DNA of 64,000 nucleotides from Diphasiastrum complanatum (GCA_029204225.1 CM055101.1:37501648-37565647); one strand, 5' to 3'; shown: positions 32,032-46,535, counted from the first letter of the stretch. Notes: generated by a model not told the origin, from the letters alone. Program-made: numbers and translations.

Positions 32032-34161
32032 TCATCCCACTCCTAATGTGTTGCAGGACCCACTGCAACTCATATTGAATGATGTTGCTCCGCTTCCGCA
32101 TTGGCATCTTCGATCGTCACTTGGAAAAGCGTAGATCCTCGTTTTCTTGCATAGAACCACATGCTTATTTCTGTCGATCTTCATAAACAACTGCTTTTCG
32201 CAATTTGTCACAATTTAACTAGAATGTCTTATTGCTGCAGTGGTTGACATTCTCAAAATTGGACGACTCCCAATAGCTTCACAACTTGCATGCCTGAGTG
32301 CATCCCTTGTGTCTCTTTTTCTATCCGCCATGGATGGTTTTGCTTCTGGTTCCTTGGCAGATTATAGCTTCTAAGAGGTCTGTATCCTCCATTCTGCATC
32401 TGGGTGTCTCCAAGTTCTTTGCTCAGTTGAATCTTCAAGCTCGTCGATGCTCTTTCCTAATAGGTTGCACAAATCTTGGTTGTCAGTTTTCAAGGGAATT
32501 GACTCATCAACACGTTGGTGGTAGGAACAGACTTGGACGTGTTGGATTTATTTCCTCTACTCTTCTAAATCCTATTCTAATATGCCTCCATTCGTGCTGC
32601 ATATTTACTCATATTGTCGCGTAGTCTACATATTTACATGCAAATTCTCACAGGCGATGATAAGGCGAAAGAAACATGACACTGTGTTTTTACACGTGAT
32701 TTGTAACAGGCGAAAAAGGTGACACTGCCTTAAAAAATGCCGAAGGTGCCCTAAGAAAAGTTAAGGCACCATGTAAACCAGTCCTAAGGCATTTCGTCAG
32801 GGTGTCGCATTTTTTGCATCTTCACCAACATTCGTCTTAGCGAAAGCTGACGTCATGGCCTTCTCACGCTCATCCCATGCAACTATGCAATCAGATTTGA
32901 CAACAATTGTAGCCACCCACGATCTCCTACAAAGAGCACATCCACTTTGTACTTTCTTCATCTGCACACCTGTGAAATTATGTATATAGTTTGTAGACCA
33001 TTATACAGAGATGATGATGATTGTAGAGACGATTCGAATAAAAAATATAGAGAGTAAAAATCAGAGAGATAGATGAAGTAGATGCCTTGTGCATTAATTC
33101 TTCGTTGTCAGAATTAAGGTTTTATTTCTTTTTACAGATTGAAATAAGCTTAGTAGAACACACGGTTTTGCCCGCTATTGTCTTGTGTTCTACCGCATTA
33201 TTGACATGTATTTGATATACTTAATCTGATTACAGCTCTTTGTTTTGCGTTCAGATCTGTGTCAATATTGTTATGCTTATCATTATTCATTCTGTCTGAC
33301 TTTTCTAGTTGCTCTATTTGGTAATCTATTTTAGCACGACTAATATTTAGTCTTGTCTTTTTTGTGACTTGTTCGCGACTGATTATTAATCGAGCTCTAT
33401 TTAGCTCTTTGCGAATCATTCGCGACAGATAATTTGTCTAGCTATTTGGCTACGTAATAAAAAACAACCTTGATTTCCATCACTAATGCTCTATTCATTT
33501 TGATAGGCATAGTCATGTTAAGGGAGAGAGTCATATTGCACATTCCGATATGCACGAACATTTTTGTTTCTCATTCGAGTTAATTTCTTGTTCTTGTCTC
33601 GTCCTCATTTCATTCTTTCTCTCTCCCAACAGGACGGATGGTTTGGTAATGGTAGAAAAACATGATGAAGGCTTGGTGGAAGGATGAAGAAACTGACAGT
33701 TCTACAGTTGCAGCCTTGGACCCTTGCAATGTCAAGCTTTGACCACCACTTGTTGGGTGAGGAGCTCACTTTATTTTGTAGGCTCACTGTTGTCTTCATT
33801 ATTTTGCTTTTCTACAGCTCTTTCTTCCTTTGATCCATTACTTTTGGATCTCTTCGGGCTTCATAGCAGGGGATTCAACTATCATTGCTCTAGGTTTCTT
33901 TTTATCAAGATCGATCTGACTCATTTGTTGCTTAAGTTTTGTCCTTTCCTCCTCTGCTTCTTGGATCTTTCTCGTTGTTTCTTCTAGTTGCTTCGCCTGC
34001 TTTCTTAGATCTTCTTTCTAGGCTGACCAACCAATGTAGGTGGTAGTTGATCTCCTCAAGACATTTGCAATGATCTATTAGCTGCTTTGGTAAGACTATA
34101 AAAAACTGGGAATTTCTCAAAAGAACAGTGAACTAATGATAAACAAATAGATGGAAGGAAG
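32032..34161. other. Non-coding; includes a relic resembling the delta LTR
   Basis: 32640-33460 shares phrases with the copia delta LTR (GCCGAAGGTGCC, ACACTG...TTTTTACACG, GTGACACTG) and may be an old LTR of that group. The open stretch 32298-32624 has no recognisable product. Confidence 0.4.
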
Positions 34162-34186
34162 GGTGGTGGTGGTGGTGGTGGTGGTG
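34162..34186. repeat. (GGT)n microsatellite
   Basis: About eight uninterrupted GGT units. Confidence 0.95.
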
Positions 34187-35749
<1,563 letters not shown>

Positions 35750-36603
35750 TGTCAGAAATGGTGAACTCCTGCAACTTTGCCGCAACACGAACACAAAGCA
35801 AAGCTCGAACAAGAACAATTTGTGACAGTCAACGTCCCTTGACTCAAAGCATGAACGATTTGCAAATCATTTGTGAATCGTATACATACCTCCAGATCGC
35901 AAACCGCAAAGGGACGCAAAATGAAAGACTACAAAAGAAATGAAAAGAACGAAAGAAAACGGGAGATTACGAAACAAACAAAGAGGAATTTTTCGCGCTA
36001 CTAGCTGGCAGTTCAACGGGCTTGGAGTCGTAGACTTCACGCCCAGATGAAATGAGAGGCAACGACGGAGACTAACTGATTAGTTGATTAGCCTTAACTA
36101 GTCTTGTGATTCTACGTTAAGCCATCTTGTAAACTCCACATTGTGGAGGTATAAACTATCCTCTCTGGATCATAAACGAAGTAAGGAAAGAAAAGAGAGT
36201 AGACATAAATATTTGTAAGAGACAGAGACAGAGGTAGCGAGTAGAGCAGAAAAGGAAAATAGTAGAGCTGTGCATGAAAGTCTGCCAATGAGCAGAACAC
36301 AACGAAAGAGCAAAGTGTCACTCCGCCAACGAGCGAGACACTGACAATCTCGCTCTAAAAATTATACTGATAATTCAGTCGCTCTAATTTTGTGCATCTC
36401 TTTGTCTTGCATCATCTGTCTTAATTGCTAGAACAAAATGTGTTCTGTGATGTGTACTCGCGTGTCTAGGTTTCTATGAAGCTTCCGCGCAAATTTTTTT
36501 TTTTTCAAAGACACAAAATCATTCGCGAATATGAAAACAAAAATGAAATCAAAGATAGTTTCACTTTTGCGACACTGATCAGAGTTTTTCGCTTCCCGTG
36601 ACA
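35750..36603 (+). mobile_element. 5' LTR of copia zeta
   Basis: 854 bp, from TGTCAGAAATGG to CTTCCCGTGACA. It matches the 3' LTR at 39596-40318. It contains CTACGTTAAGCCATCTTGTA and a purine-rich region near 36190, and directly precedes a primer binding site. Confidence 0.85.
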
Positions 36604-36616
36604 TAGTATCAGAGCC
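36604..36616 (+). promoter_or_regulatory. tRNA-Met primer binding site (copia zeta)
   Basis: TAGTATCAGAGCC, one change from TGGTATCAGAGC, immediately after the 5' LTR. Confidence 0.8.
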
Positions 36617-36668
36617 CATAGATTATTACTACTGATATCCCAGCAGTGATTCTACCAAACAACACAAT

Positions 36669-37334
36669 ATGGCCACAACAATCCAGACAAGAGTAGCAAT
36701 CAGTCTTGATGGCACAAATTACAAAATCTGGATATTCCAAATCAAAACACTTCTGAAGGGCGAAGGCATCTGGTCAGTGACCGAGCTCTCAGAGGTGCAG
36801 CCTCCAGAGGGGGACCCGAGGAGAGCTGAATGGATCAGAAAAGATGAGCACGCAATGGCGATCATCGTCTCATCCATAAATGAAGATCTACTCATGTAGA
36901 TTAAAGATTGCGAAAGCAGTCATGCAACGTGAAAAAGATTAAAACAAGTGAGGACTACAGCTTCAGTCATGCACCTTCACAATCAGCTGCAATCCATATG
37001 ATGGGATCGCAACCAGTTGGATCAGCACGTTGAGAAGATCAGAACAATCTTCGCTCAACTCGCTGCATCAGGACAGGAGCACCAGGTCCCAATGCCACAA
37101 CAGTTGATGTACTTCATGAAATCTCTACCGACGTCCTATCAGCCGCTAAGAATACTCATACTGAGTCTATCGGATATGACATTCGACAAAGCAGTCAGTC
37201 TTGTCGCTGATGAGAGACTGATGAGGAACAAAGGAGAGGGAAGTAGGGATCAAGAGAAGTCTCTCTTCACAAAAGGAAAGACGAAGAACAAGAACAAGCC
37301 GAAATTCAAGAAGACGAAGTCCTCTCCAAAATAA
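36669..37334 (+). pseudogene. Copia zeta gag
   Basis: ATG at 36669 opens a typical copia gag N-terminus (LDGTNYKIWIFQIKTLL). The frame stops at about 36897 and resumes near 37017 with DQHVEKIRTIFAQLAASG, ending in a lysine-rich tail (KNKNKPKFKKTK). No zinc knuckle remains. Confidence 0.85.
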
Positions 37335-37377
37335 TCAGCAACTCTAATAGCATATTAAATGCATCAGAAAATGAAGA

Positions 37378-38340
37378 TCAGCTTTGGCATAGGAGAATGT
37401 ATCATCTAAACATGCGGAACCTGTACGACATGAGCAGAAAAGACATTGTCATAGGTCTCAAAATTTTAAGGCCCGAAACTGAGTTCTGCGAAGCCTATCA
37501 AAAAGGCAAGCAACATAGGAATCCATTCACGCATGAGGAAAGAAGAGCCAAGGAAGTTCTTGAGCTTGCCCACTCTGATGTCTATGGATCGATGAAGATG
37601 GATTCGCTGGTTCAAGGTATTTTCTAACGTTCATAGATGATTACAGCCGAATGACCACGATCTACTATCTAAAGAAGAAATCCGAAGTACTTGATTCCTT
37701 CAAGAAGTTCATGGCATTCGTAGAGCAACACACCACAAAAAGATACAAATCCTTAGATCTGACAATGGAGGTGAATACAAAAGCACAGAATTCGCAAGAT
37801 TCTATGAAGAATAGGGGATCACACATCAGTTCACTCCTGCATACACACTAGAATACAACAGTGTGGCAGAAAGAAAAAACAGAACGCTAGTCAAAGGAGC
37901 TAGATGCATGATGGCACAGGCTCAATTGCCAGGTCAATTCTAGGCTGAGGCAATAGCTGCAGTTGTACACCTGCAGAACAGATTTACAACGACAGCACTG
38001 GATAACAAGATACCATGCGAAATGTGGACAGGCAGAAAGCCTGATCTGTCATACGTATGAGTGTTTGGATGTGCCGCATACAAGCACATTTCAAAAGAAA
38101 AAAAAAGCAAGCTCGATAACAAATTTGAACGAACAATCATGGTCGGCTACTCGAACAGAACACAAATGTACAGGCTCTATGATCCAACCACGAAAAAGGT
38201 TGTTTCGAGCATAGATGGGAAGTTCGATGAGTCCACATTCCCTGGACTAAAAGACGAAAGATGCCATGAGATCTTCACATTGCTGCCTATTCAAGAGGGA
38301 GATCGAGGACAGACATCAAATCAGAATGCTAAGGCCTAGA
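37378..38340 (+). pseudogene. Copia zeta GAG-pre-integrase and integrase, decayed
   Basis: Begins LWHRRMYHLNMRNLYDMSRK (the GAG-pre-integrase H..H region), continues with CEAYQKGKQHRNPF and AHSDVYGSMK (first catalytic Asp), and then in shifted frames passes the rest of the integrase core to FGCAAYKHISKEKKSKLD and LYDPTTKKVVSS. Many stops. Confidence 0.8.
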
Positions 38341-38444
38341 CTCCAGAGCAGCAGGAAGCAGAGGATCGATCCCACGTACAAGAAATCTTCATGAAGCAGT
38401 CTGAAGGCTATGAAGATCCCAACAATTGACAATATGTCTGTTGA

Positions 38445-38894
38445 TTGCAGAGATGCATCTATGGTCTAAAACAGCCATCACGAGCCCGATATAAAAAGCT
38501 TGATGGTCTTATGAAGTCTCTAGACTTCGATCCTACTCCACTAGACTGCAATGTCTACATTAAAAGAGTAGGGAAGGATTTTGTGATACTGACCATTTTC
38601 TTGGATGATTCGCTGATGATAGGAAATTCCTCGACGTTGATCAAAGAAACAAAGAGTTGGATTTCTGAAAGTTACGAAATTACAGATCTTGGAGAAGCAA
38701 CGAAGTGCCTAGGGCTGAAGATCAAAAGAGATCGAACAAAGGGCGAAATACACTTGAGTCAGTCAAAATATGTCAAAAAAGTGCTGAAGTGGTATCACAT
38801 AATGGACTGCAAAGAAAGGGCCACACCAAAGATAGCTGGAGCCAAGCTCACAAAGCAGGATTGCCTAAAAATAAAAGAGGAAGAAAGAAGATGA
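38445..38894 (+). pseudogene. Copia zeta reverse transcriptase, C-terminal part
   Basis: Starts at RCIYGLKQPSRARYKKLDGL and includes ILTIFLDDSLMIGNS, where the usual YVDD is FLDD. The N-terminal half of reverse transcriptase is absent, so the region between integrase and this point was deleted. Confidence 0.85.
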
Positions 38895-39590
38895 CAAATA
38901 TATCCTACCAGAACTTAATCAGTAGTCTGATGTACCTGACAATCTATACCAAACCCGCTTTAGCTTTCTCTATTTATGCCTTGAGCCAATTCTCCTCCAA
39001 TCCTGGCCTGGCACATTGGCAAATGGCAAAACGAATCCTACAGTATCTGAAGGGTACCCAGAATATGGGATTAACCTACAAAGCTAAAAACGAAGAAAAA
39101 GGTTTCGAGCTGCACCACTATAGTGATGCAAGTTGGGCAAGCAGCAAAGATGATAGCAAGTCATAATCGGAGGATGTACCATAGCATGCAGAGCTGCAGT
39201 CAGCTGGATATGCAAAAAGCAAATCTTGGTGGCTCAATCCTCTTGCGAAGCTGAATATATCGCAGCTTCAAAGGTGGCGAATGAGGTGGTGTGGCTGCAG
39301 ATGATGCTAGAGGCAATAGAGATACCACAAGAAGGGCCAAGCACGATGATGATGGACTCTCAGAGTGCCATCTATCTGTCCCAAGATCCTGTCTTCCATT
39401 CCAAGACAAAACACATAGCTCTGAAGTACCATCACATTTGAGACTTGATCTCAAAAGGAGAGCTCCAGGTCCAGTATATAGAATCAGAAGACATGATTGC
39501 AGATCTGCTCACGAAGCCGCTCGACAAGCCACTCTTTTCCAAGCAAAGGAAGACAATTGGATTAAATGTGCAAAGCTGCAAGGTTCAAGA
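38891..39590 (+). pseudogene. Copia zeta RNase H
   Basis: Contains LISSLMYLTIYTKPALAFSI, HYSDASWASSKDDSKS (stop follows), AQSSCEAEYIAASKVANEVV and MMDSQSAIYLSQDPVFHSKT, the usual copia RNase H and following segment. Ends in a polypurine tract AAGAGGGAG at 39586-39595. Confidence 0.85.
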
Positions 39591-39595
39591 GGGAG

Positions 39596-40318
39596 TGTCA
39601 AAAATGGTGGTCGCAGCATGAACATGAAGCGAAGGCCAAACGAGAACAATTCGCGATAGTCAATATCCCTTGACTTGAAGCACTAACGATTCACAAATCA
39701 TTCGTGAATCGTAAACATACCTCCAAGACCGCAAACCGCGAAGGAACGCAAAACGAAAGATTACAAAAGAAACGAAAAGAGCAAAAGCAAACGGGAGGTT
39801 ATGAAACAAACGAAGAGGAATCTTTCGCGCTGCCAACTGGTAGCTCAATGGGCTTGGAGTCGTAGACTTCATGCCCAGGTGAAATGAGAGGCAACGACGG
39901 AGACTAACTGATTAGTTGATTAGCCTTAACTAGTCTTGTGATTCTACGTTAAGCCATCTTGTAAACTCCACATTGTGGAGGTATAAACTATCATCTCTGG
40001 AACATAAACGAAGTAAGGAAAGAAAAGTGAGTAGATAGAAATATCTGTAAGAGAGAGAGAGAGGTAGCGAGTAGAGCAGAAAAGAAAAATACTAGAGTTG
40101 TGCAGACGCCAATGAGCAGAACACAACGAAAGAGCAGAGTGTCACTCCGCCAACGAGCGAGACACTGACAATAATACAGTCGCTCTATTTTCGTGCATCT
40201 CCTTGTCTTGCGTCGTCTGTCTTAATTGCTAGAACACAATTTGTTTAGTGATGTGTACTTGTGTGTCTAGGTTCTTGTGAAGCTTCTGCGCAAAAAAAAA
40301 AATATTCAAAGACACAAA
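39596..40318 (+). mobile_element. 3' LTR of copia zeta, truncated
   Basis: Starts TGTCAAAAATGG directly after the polypurine tract and matches the 5' LTR up to CAAAGACACAAAA near 40318, where similarity stops about 90 bp short of the expected end. A target duplication therefore cannot be tested. Confidence 0.8.
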
Positions 40319-40899
40319 AGGGTCCAAGTGGCCATAGGCATTCCAGGACACTATGCTAACCAAGGAGAATACCGAGAATGATGAAAAAAAGACCACACGG
40401 TATAAACCACGGTATACATTAGAAAAACTTAGAGCCCAAAGAGGGCCTTTGAAAAAGATGTTTTTTTTATTTTTAGTTTTATTTGTGTTGCCATGTGGAC
40501 CAATTGAAACTTTGAAACCGAGGTTCTATGTAACATAGAATTTTTCAAATATAAATGAAATTAAAACTTTTTAAATATATTGTTGTTTCATCGGGCAGCA
40601 TGTGAAAATGCTATTGGTTGATGAGGCCTGCCCTTCCAGCTCATCACAGTTCGAAGAGACCCAAAAATATTGAAAATGAATATGACAAATGGTTGAGATG
40701 AGAAAAACAATCTACCATTAATGTATATGCATTGTCAAATCATGGTTAATAGGGCTAACTAGAGTTAATTTGTGGTGCCAAATAGATCAGTGTTTCAAAT
40801 TTACGCCAACACATATTTTTAGATTCATGGCTTTTTTTTGTCTACGCATATTTTCAAATTCATAGTTCAGTGTTTCAGATTTTTGCATGCGCATTACGA
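40319..40899. other. Non-coding; possible left border of element copy 2
   Basis: AT-rich, no gene. A phrase ATATATTGTTG then TCGGG near 40578-40596 resembles ATATATTGTTG...GTCGGG near 20549-20568 left of copy 1; too short to be called a terminus. Confidence 0.35.
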
Positions 40900-42264
40900 A
40901 TGGTGCCATCAAGGAAGCCGTGCTCCTCAATCGACTCTGTGCTTCTATTCAACGAGAAAGATGATAATGGATTATGGGTGCCAAGAAAATATTCAAAAAA
41001 CTCTTGGGTTTTGATGCATCCATCATCAAGAGGAGCATTTCGAAAAAGCAAAAGATCAAAACTATCATTTTGATCTTATTGGAAGGCCAAAATTTTGGAT
41101 TTCAGAACATCATCAGGAGAAAAATCTATTTTTGAAATTCTAGTCCAACATGTATATATGCATTTAGAGATAAATGGCAAGGATTCAACCGTCAAGATCA
41201 CAAAAAAAACAACTATGAGTATTGATATTTCTGATGCTTAGATTTTTGTCATTCATAAATATCTAATAGTAAACTTGCCAATATGATCATTATCTTCTTG
41301 TAGATTTATATCCATCCAACATAAATGAATGGGAGTCCAGTGGATCTCTGGCAGGTGTGTTAGATGTTATTCACACTGATATTGAATAGTTGCAATATCA
41401 AGGTAGAACTGCAAAAGATCTAGCTGATAGTGGGATCTTTTTTTATGAATCAATGCACATTCCTGATACAAAAGGAGATTTTGGACAAATAGTCCCAATT
41501 CCATTACCTAGTTTTGAAAGTGATGAATGGATTGCACCAGATGCTGCAGTTTCATAATCATTACGTTGGCAGATATAAACTGATGTAAAAAGTTCATTAA
41601 AGGTAAGCACAAAATAAAAAACAGTCAAATTGAGTTGGTTTATTTCCTTGAATATATTTGTGGGTTTCTTTTCAAATGTCAATGTACACAAAATCCCAAT
41701 GATGTTTGTATGCAAAAATTTATCAGATAGTTTATTATCTGAACTTATGGATGAAGGCTGGGACAAAAGATCAGATGGAAAAATAGAATGCAGAATTAAA
41801 ATGTCTTCCATGTGCTTCCATTATCAAATTGAAAAACAAATGTTGAGCTTATGCTTCCATTATCAAAGGTGAAAAAAAAATAAAGGTAAATGGGTGCCAC
41901 TCGATCAAGACTTGGAAGCCAGTGGACATTCAAAACAAAAAAATATTAAAATTATATACAATGATGCTGTTTTGACATGTGTTGAGGTGGAAGAAGATTG
42001 GAGTCTAAATTATATAAGGCGAGAACTATTGCTCCTACAAGATGATGTACTTTCTGACTTAGGATTCATTTTCAATGGTAAACTCGTAAGTAACAATAAA
42101 CACTCGATTCTTTATGAATAGTTTCAATCAAAACTTTCTACTACAATCTCTGTACTAATTGTAACTCACTTTGTATTAGTTTTATGCAGGTACGTAGAAG
42201 ACATGAGCTCAAGATCAAATATAAAAATATTGGCGAAACAATCCAATTTATGGAAGAATACTGA
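40900..42264 (+). pseudogene. ORF1 of element copy 2, decayed
   Basis: ATG at 40900 (MVPSRKPCSS) leads into the segment conserved with copy 1 (LMHPSSRGAFRK, then after a TGA YWKAKILDFRT and ILVQHVYMHLEI). Exon 2 follows CTTGTAG at 41302 (LYPSNINEWES, DSGIFFYESMHIP) with an in-frame TAG. Then NVHKIPMMFVCKNLSDSLL, EKQMLSLCFHYQ and the ubiquitin-like part (AVLTCVEVEEDWSLNYIRRE, GFIFNGKL). A last exon behind TTATGCAG (42182-42189) ends at 42264. The intron positions agree with copy 1. Confidence 0.6.
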
Positions 42265-42501
42265 GATTCACTACTAGAAAATACATGCCAATCATCATGT
42301 CTTTTTATCAATATAGAAAATTGCATTCCAATATTACACTATGGACACAACCTGATTGTAAGAATCTATATTGATATCAATAAAAAGACCATAAATGGGT
42401 TGTTTACGTGTAACAAAATTGGCTTCTTTTGCCTTCATCACTCCCATAAAAAATAGACTAACAACAAAAACTACACCATGAGAATTGGAACTAATACTAT
42501 G

Positions 42502-43407
42502 CTACAAAAAGCATCTTACGGCTTCTACTATTACATATGTAATCTTTGATGTTTTATCTTTTAGCTCAGCACAAAATTTGGGACCTAATCTAAAGCTTCT
42601 ATGTGAATCTGGAAGAAAGAAATCAAAATAATTATCGAGAAGATCAATTTTATTAGCTAAGTAAGCCTCATATTGGTTATAATGGTCAGAATCAAAAGAG
42701 AAGTAGATACAATATTTATAGATTTCTCGGTTATTTTGTTGAGCTCCTCTTGGATAATAATCACTTTTGGTGAAGAAACCTTCTGAGGAGCTGGATGAAT
42801 AACATGAGGAGGAGAGGGTGATTCTCGGTCTGAATCAGATTCTCTAGCATCTAATTCAGAGCTCAGGATGATGTGGGGTCTTTTGGCATGGATAACTCTA
42901 GGAGGAAGGGAAGCAACTGGCCTTCGAGATCCAACTTTCTTGGGGACAGACTGCTTCTTTTTCCTCCTAGAGGTAGTCGCAAGTTTGTTCTATCCAGAGG
43001 TAGGTCTCTGGAGGTGCTGGCATTATCCACATGCAGACTAGAATAACATCCCGAAGTCTTCTGAGAATGATGAAATCTTTTGACACGATGGTAACACGCT
43101 TACCATGCACGGCCAAAAGACATGTATCCTCAAAAACTTGGGACAAAAAGTCTTCTACAACACCCTGTAAGGCCTACATGGCTGTCATGGCAAAACGAAC
43201 ATTTAGCTCAAGTGATAGAGTAACATTCCTGACAAATCGGCCGAAAGGAGCTCTAGGGATCAACATTTCAATTGATCTCTGGAGTTTTCTAATCTCCCTC
43301 AGCCAGCCCTACTTTCTGCCACGTCTACGACCCGTACCAGAGGGAACACGGGCCTGATATGGTTGTACAGTGGTCATGGCACGGGCTGTGGATTTGGTCT
43401 CAGCCAT
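42502..43407 (-). pseudogene. H3-like gene of element copy 2, decayed
   Basis: Starts MAETKSTARAMTT, an H3-tail-like opening (ARTK changed to AETK). The histone fold follows in the same frame, interrupted by two TAG codons: [63 protein letters not shown]. The extension is found in another frame (KKKQSVPKKVGSR, SPSPPHVIHPAPQ), and then a block homologous to copy 1 (YEAYLANKIDLLDNYF, VIVEAV) up to a stop at 42502. Gene order and promoter match copy 1. Confidence 0.7.
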
Positions 43408-43520
43408 CATTCTTAGAATCAGAAAAAAGTAAAGTAGAAAAAAAAAGTCTAAACCCAAGCGCAGGGAATGAAAACAATAAAAATTGCAATCAGAAGGCAT
43501 TTGAGATCGATAGTAGAACT

Positions 43521-43678
43521 GAATATCGGTTTCAAGCACAAGATAGATAGAGAATATGTGTAGAGAAGAGATCCGCCCTCGAAAGTGATATTGGAATCAC
43601 AACGGTATCGGTCTCGAGCGCACAGTGAGAAGGCGGAGTATTTTGCGAAGAGAGAGCGTGCTTGAGAGCGATATTGGG
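43521..43678. promoter_or_regulatory. Iterated GATATT/GATATC motif array in the H3-like leader, copy 2
   Basis: Four sites with consensus GTGCTTGAGAGCGATATTGG: 43521-43542 (minus), 43578-43600 (plus), 43604-43623 (minus), 43656-43678 (plus). All lie between the minus-strand TATA box and the ATG, as in copy 1. Compared with copy 1, spacing between GTGCYTG and CGATAT is a few bases longer. Confidence 0.7.
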
Positions 43679-43725
43679 AGCAAAAACCGAAAATTCTGTG
43701 AAAAAAAATGAAAATTTTGAGGGTG

Positions 43726-43733
43726 TATATATA
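43726..43733 (-). promoter_or_regulatory. TATA box for the H3-like gene, copy 2
   Basis: TATATATA, 319 bp upstream of the ATG at 43407; the same layout as copy 1. Confidence 0.6.
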
Positions 43734-43946
43734 GGAAATTGCACGTGTGAAAAAACAGTTGATGACACATGTCGGCATCTAACTGGTCCACGTGAAATGT
43801 TCGTACTAACAATGATGACTCAATTATGAGTCATTCTGCACATGATAGATGTCAGATCAATCATTGTTTGTACGGTGGAATATTAATGACGAATCATGTG
43901 TCGACATGTGTCCTTTTATAACTCCTCCACACGTGCATTTTTTTTT

Positions 43947-43954
43947 TATAAATA
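43947..43954 (+). promoter_or_regulatory. TATA box for ORF3, copy 2
   Basis: TATAAATA, about 310 bp upstream of the ORF3 ATG at 44266, preceded by CTCCACACGTGC as in copy 1. Confidence 0.6.
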
Positions 43955-44001
43955 GGTCATTTTCGGTGTGGATTTTCATGCAAATTTTTGATTTCTTATC
44001 C

Positions 44002-44235
44002 GAATATCGATTTCAAGCTTGCCCTTTCCACTGTTTACACTTTGTTGACTTACTTGCGCCTGGAACCAATACTGCCTGGTCCGGTATCGCATTCAAGCAC
44101 ATCTTACATCTCATTTATTTTTTGATTTTTGTACACACGCTTGGATCCGATACCCTGTTTACTTATATCTATTTCGAACACACATTGCCTTGAGGTTCTT
44201 GTCTGACCTGCATTTTGTGCCTGAGAGCGATATTG
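44002..44235. promoter_or_regulatory. Iterated motif array in the ORF3 leader, copy 2
   Basis: Sites at 44002-44023 (minus), 44083-44103 (minus), 44134-44154 (plus) and 44217-44235 (plus; GTGCCTGAGAGCGATATTGG). All lie between the plus-strand TATA box and the ORF3 ATG. Confidence 0.7.
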
Positions 44236-45251
44236 GAAATTTCACATCTGTATTTTTTGTTCAAAATGTCTAATTTGATTCTAGTTTGTTTTTTTTTTTT
44301 TCATGAATTTGGTATTAGTGATAATTTAGAGTATTTCAAATTCCTTTTGGCTCCTTTTCTTTTTATATTTTCTTCTATTACTGAGGGTCCTAGTGTGGAA
44401 GCATTTTTGAGATTTATCTCAAATTTAAGTCTCTGCTCAGTACTCCCTTATTCAAATCTCAGAATAAGAACATGATTCATTATCAGGACTTGGTGGCACT
44501 CAAGAAGCATAGCTATTAAGCTAAGCTTGACAGAATGTTCACCAAGTTACATAATGATTTCAAGTCTATAGATGAGTGTCCAATTCACAATAAAAAAATG
44601 TAGATTTGTTGATTTTCAGTCTGCATTTGTTTTTTTTTTCTTTTGTTAAATATTTTTGACTTCGGAAGCTGGTCTTTCCACTTCTGAAGCTGCTTCTTCC
44701 AGTGGTACAAAGTCTGAAAAGTCGAAGATTGTAGATATAGATATTTTTTTTATTGATACGAGCGTTAGTTTAGATGATTGTACAGATTTTGATCTTGCAC
44801 AAAACAGGGCATTGTTTATTGGCCCTAGAACTCCCAACACCCTTTCTCCTTCTAATAAATCTCTTATCACATTGCCTATTTATAATATAGATAATAATTC
44901 TTTTTTGACATTATCGGGTATATCGGATTTTTTTGATTTTGAGCAAAGAGCTTGATGAATTATCAGATATAATTGATTTTGATGCCAATGATCTTCTCCT
45001 TGGTGTTGACGATGTACATAATGATGAGCTTTACTCAAGGAAAGATTGCTTAAAAATGGCTGTGGAAGAAATGTGCAATAAAGAAGATGATCTACCTTCT
45101 GAAGAGGAGTTTCTTAGAATTCAAAGTCAGCTTAGTTTTTCAATACCAACTGTCTATTCACCAACTATATTGACATCGAGAGGTGGACATAGTATTGTTG
45201 ATGGAGAGACAACAATCAAGGAAGACAATGTTGAATGCGTAAGTTTTGTAC

Positions 45252-46411
45252 TTTCGGAAAGTGGTATGTGCAGAAGATAGGTCTAGCTCGAAAAGGGAAC
45301 AAATAAAAATAATTCGTGTGTCTAGAAAGAAAACTTTTCGTGCATGGTGGAATAAACTATCTTCATCTTTCCAATGCATGACTACGCCTATCAATTTCAA
45401 ACAAGACAATAGTGATAGAATCACGTTTGATCTTATAGTAACTAACTTTGAAATCGTCAATACTATAATGATTACGTAGCCAAACAATTAAGCATAAAAA
45501 ATTATCAGACAAATAATTAGTCGCGAAGAAATATTGAAACGCATATAGTCTGAGATGAAACTGAACGCAATAAGGAATAGTATTGATTCAAAACAAAACA
45601 GAAGTAAATGAGTACAATAGGTTACGGATCGAAGCCGTTTACTCTATGCTATCTTTGAGCTGCTAATATGAAAATCTGAATCAATGCGCAATGCTGATAA
45701 GTAGTAGCGCAATAGCAATCTCTAAACCAACTCTAAGAAATGAGTTAGAATGCTCAAGAGTGTTCAAGCTCACAGGCTTCAGAGAGAGAGAGCTAACTAT
45801 TCAAATGCTTCTGATAATTCTGATTTTTGATTGACTTGCTTGATTGATTGATTAAATCTGTATGAAATGAACAGCTATCTATACTAAAAAATTAGGTCAT
45901 CAATTGCGATTGCCAGTTGGCTGATGATGCGTTGACATCCATCCGATCCTTGTTATTGATTGCTGATAAGTGGTAAAATTGGTCGTAGACGTTCTGTCTG
46001 CATAAATGAACTAAAACAACTACAGGTGACACTGTCGGGTTTTTTGCAAAATGTCGAAAAAAGCCGAAGGTGCCTTTTAATCTCATTTAGGGTTGCCCCA
46101 CACTTTGCGAGAGTCATTTCCTTAACATTTGAGGCTCTTTGGGAAAAAGCAAAAACTGCGACACTGCATATTTGAATGAGATTTCTGACAGGCAAAAAAT
46201 GCGAAAAAGACGACACTTCATTTTTACACAAGATTTTTGTCAGGTGGAAAATGCGACACTGTCATTCCACTCCGTGTAATTCTGCAGACTATAAAAACAC
46301 TTGTAATTCTACAGACTGTGTAAACACACGGGAAAATTCACAAAACTGGATAAACAATGGATGAAAATTTAAATCGATTAGATGATTGGTAAGAAGGAGA
46401 ATATTCCAACA
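45252..46411 (-). mobile_element. 3' LTR of copia delta
   Basis: 1160 bp. On the plus strand it begins TTTCGGAAAGTGG (TGTCGGAAAGTGG in the other LTR) and ends TATTCCAACA. Flanked on the left by TGTAC (45247-45251), against TGTAT after the other LTR: a four-of-five target duplication. A purine tract (GATTAAGAGAGAG, minus strand) adjoins it at 46412-46424. Differences from the 5' LTR are mostly transitions. Confidence 0.9.
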
Positions 46412-46535
46412 CTCTCTCTTAATCTAAATCCTTGAATGCTTTGACCTTCAAACTTAGTTCTACACATAATCCTATGTGTGACTCCAAACTCAATGCTTTA
46501 GTAAAAACATCTGTTGTCATATCTTGCATTTTTCA

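Noticed and set aside
32298-32624. 108-codon open frame
   Set aside because: No domain or repeat match could be recognised and a stop-rich neighbourhood surrounds it.
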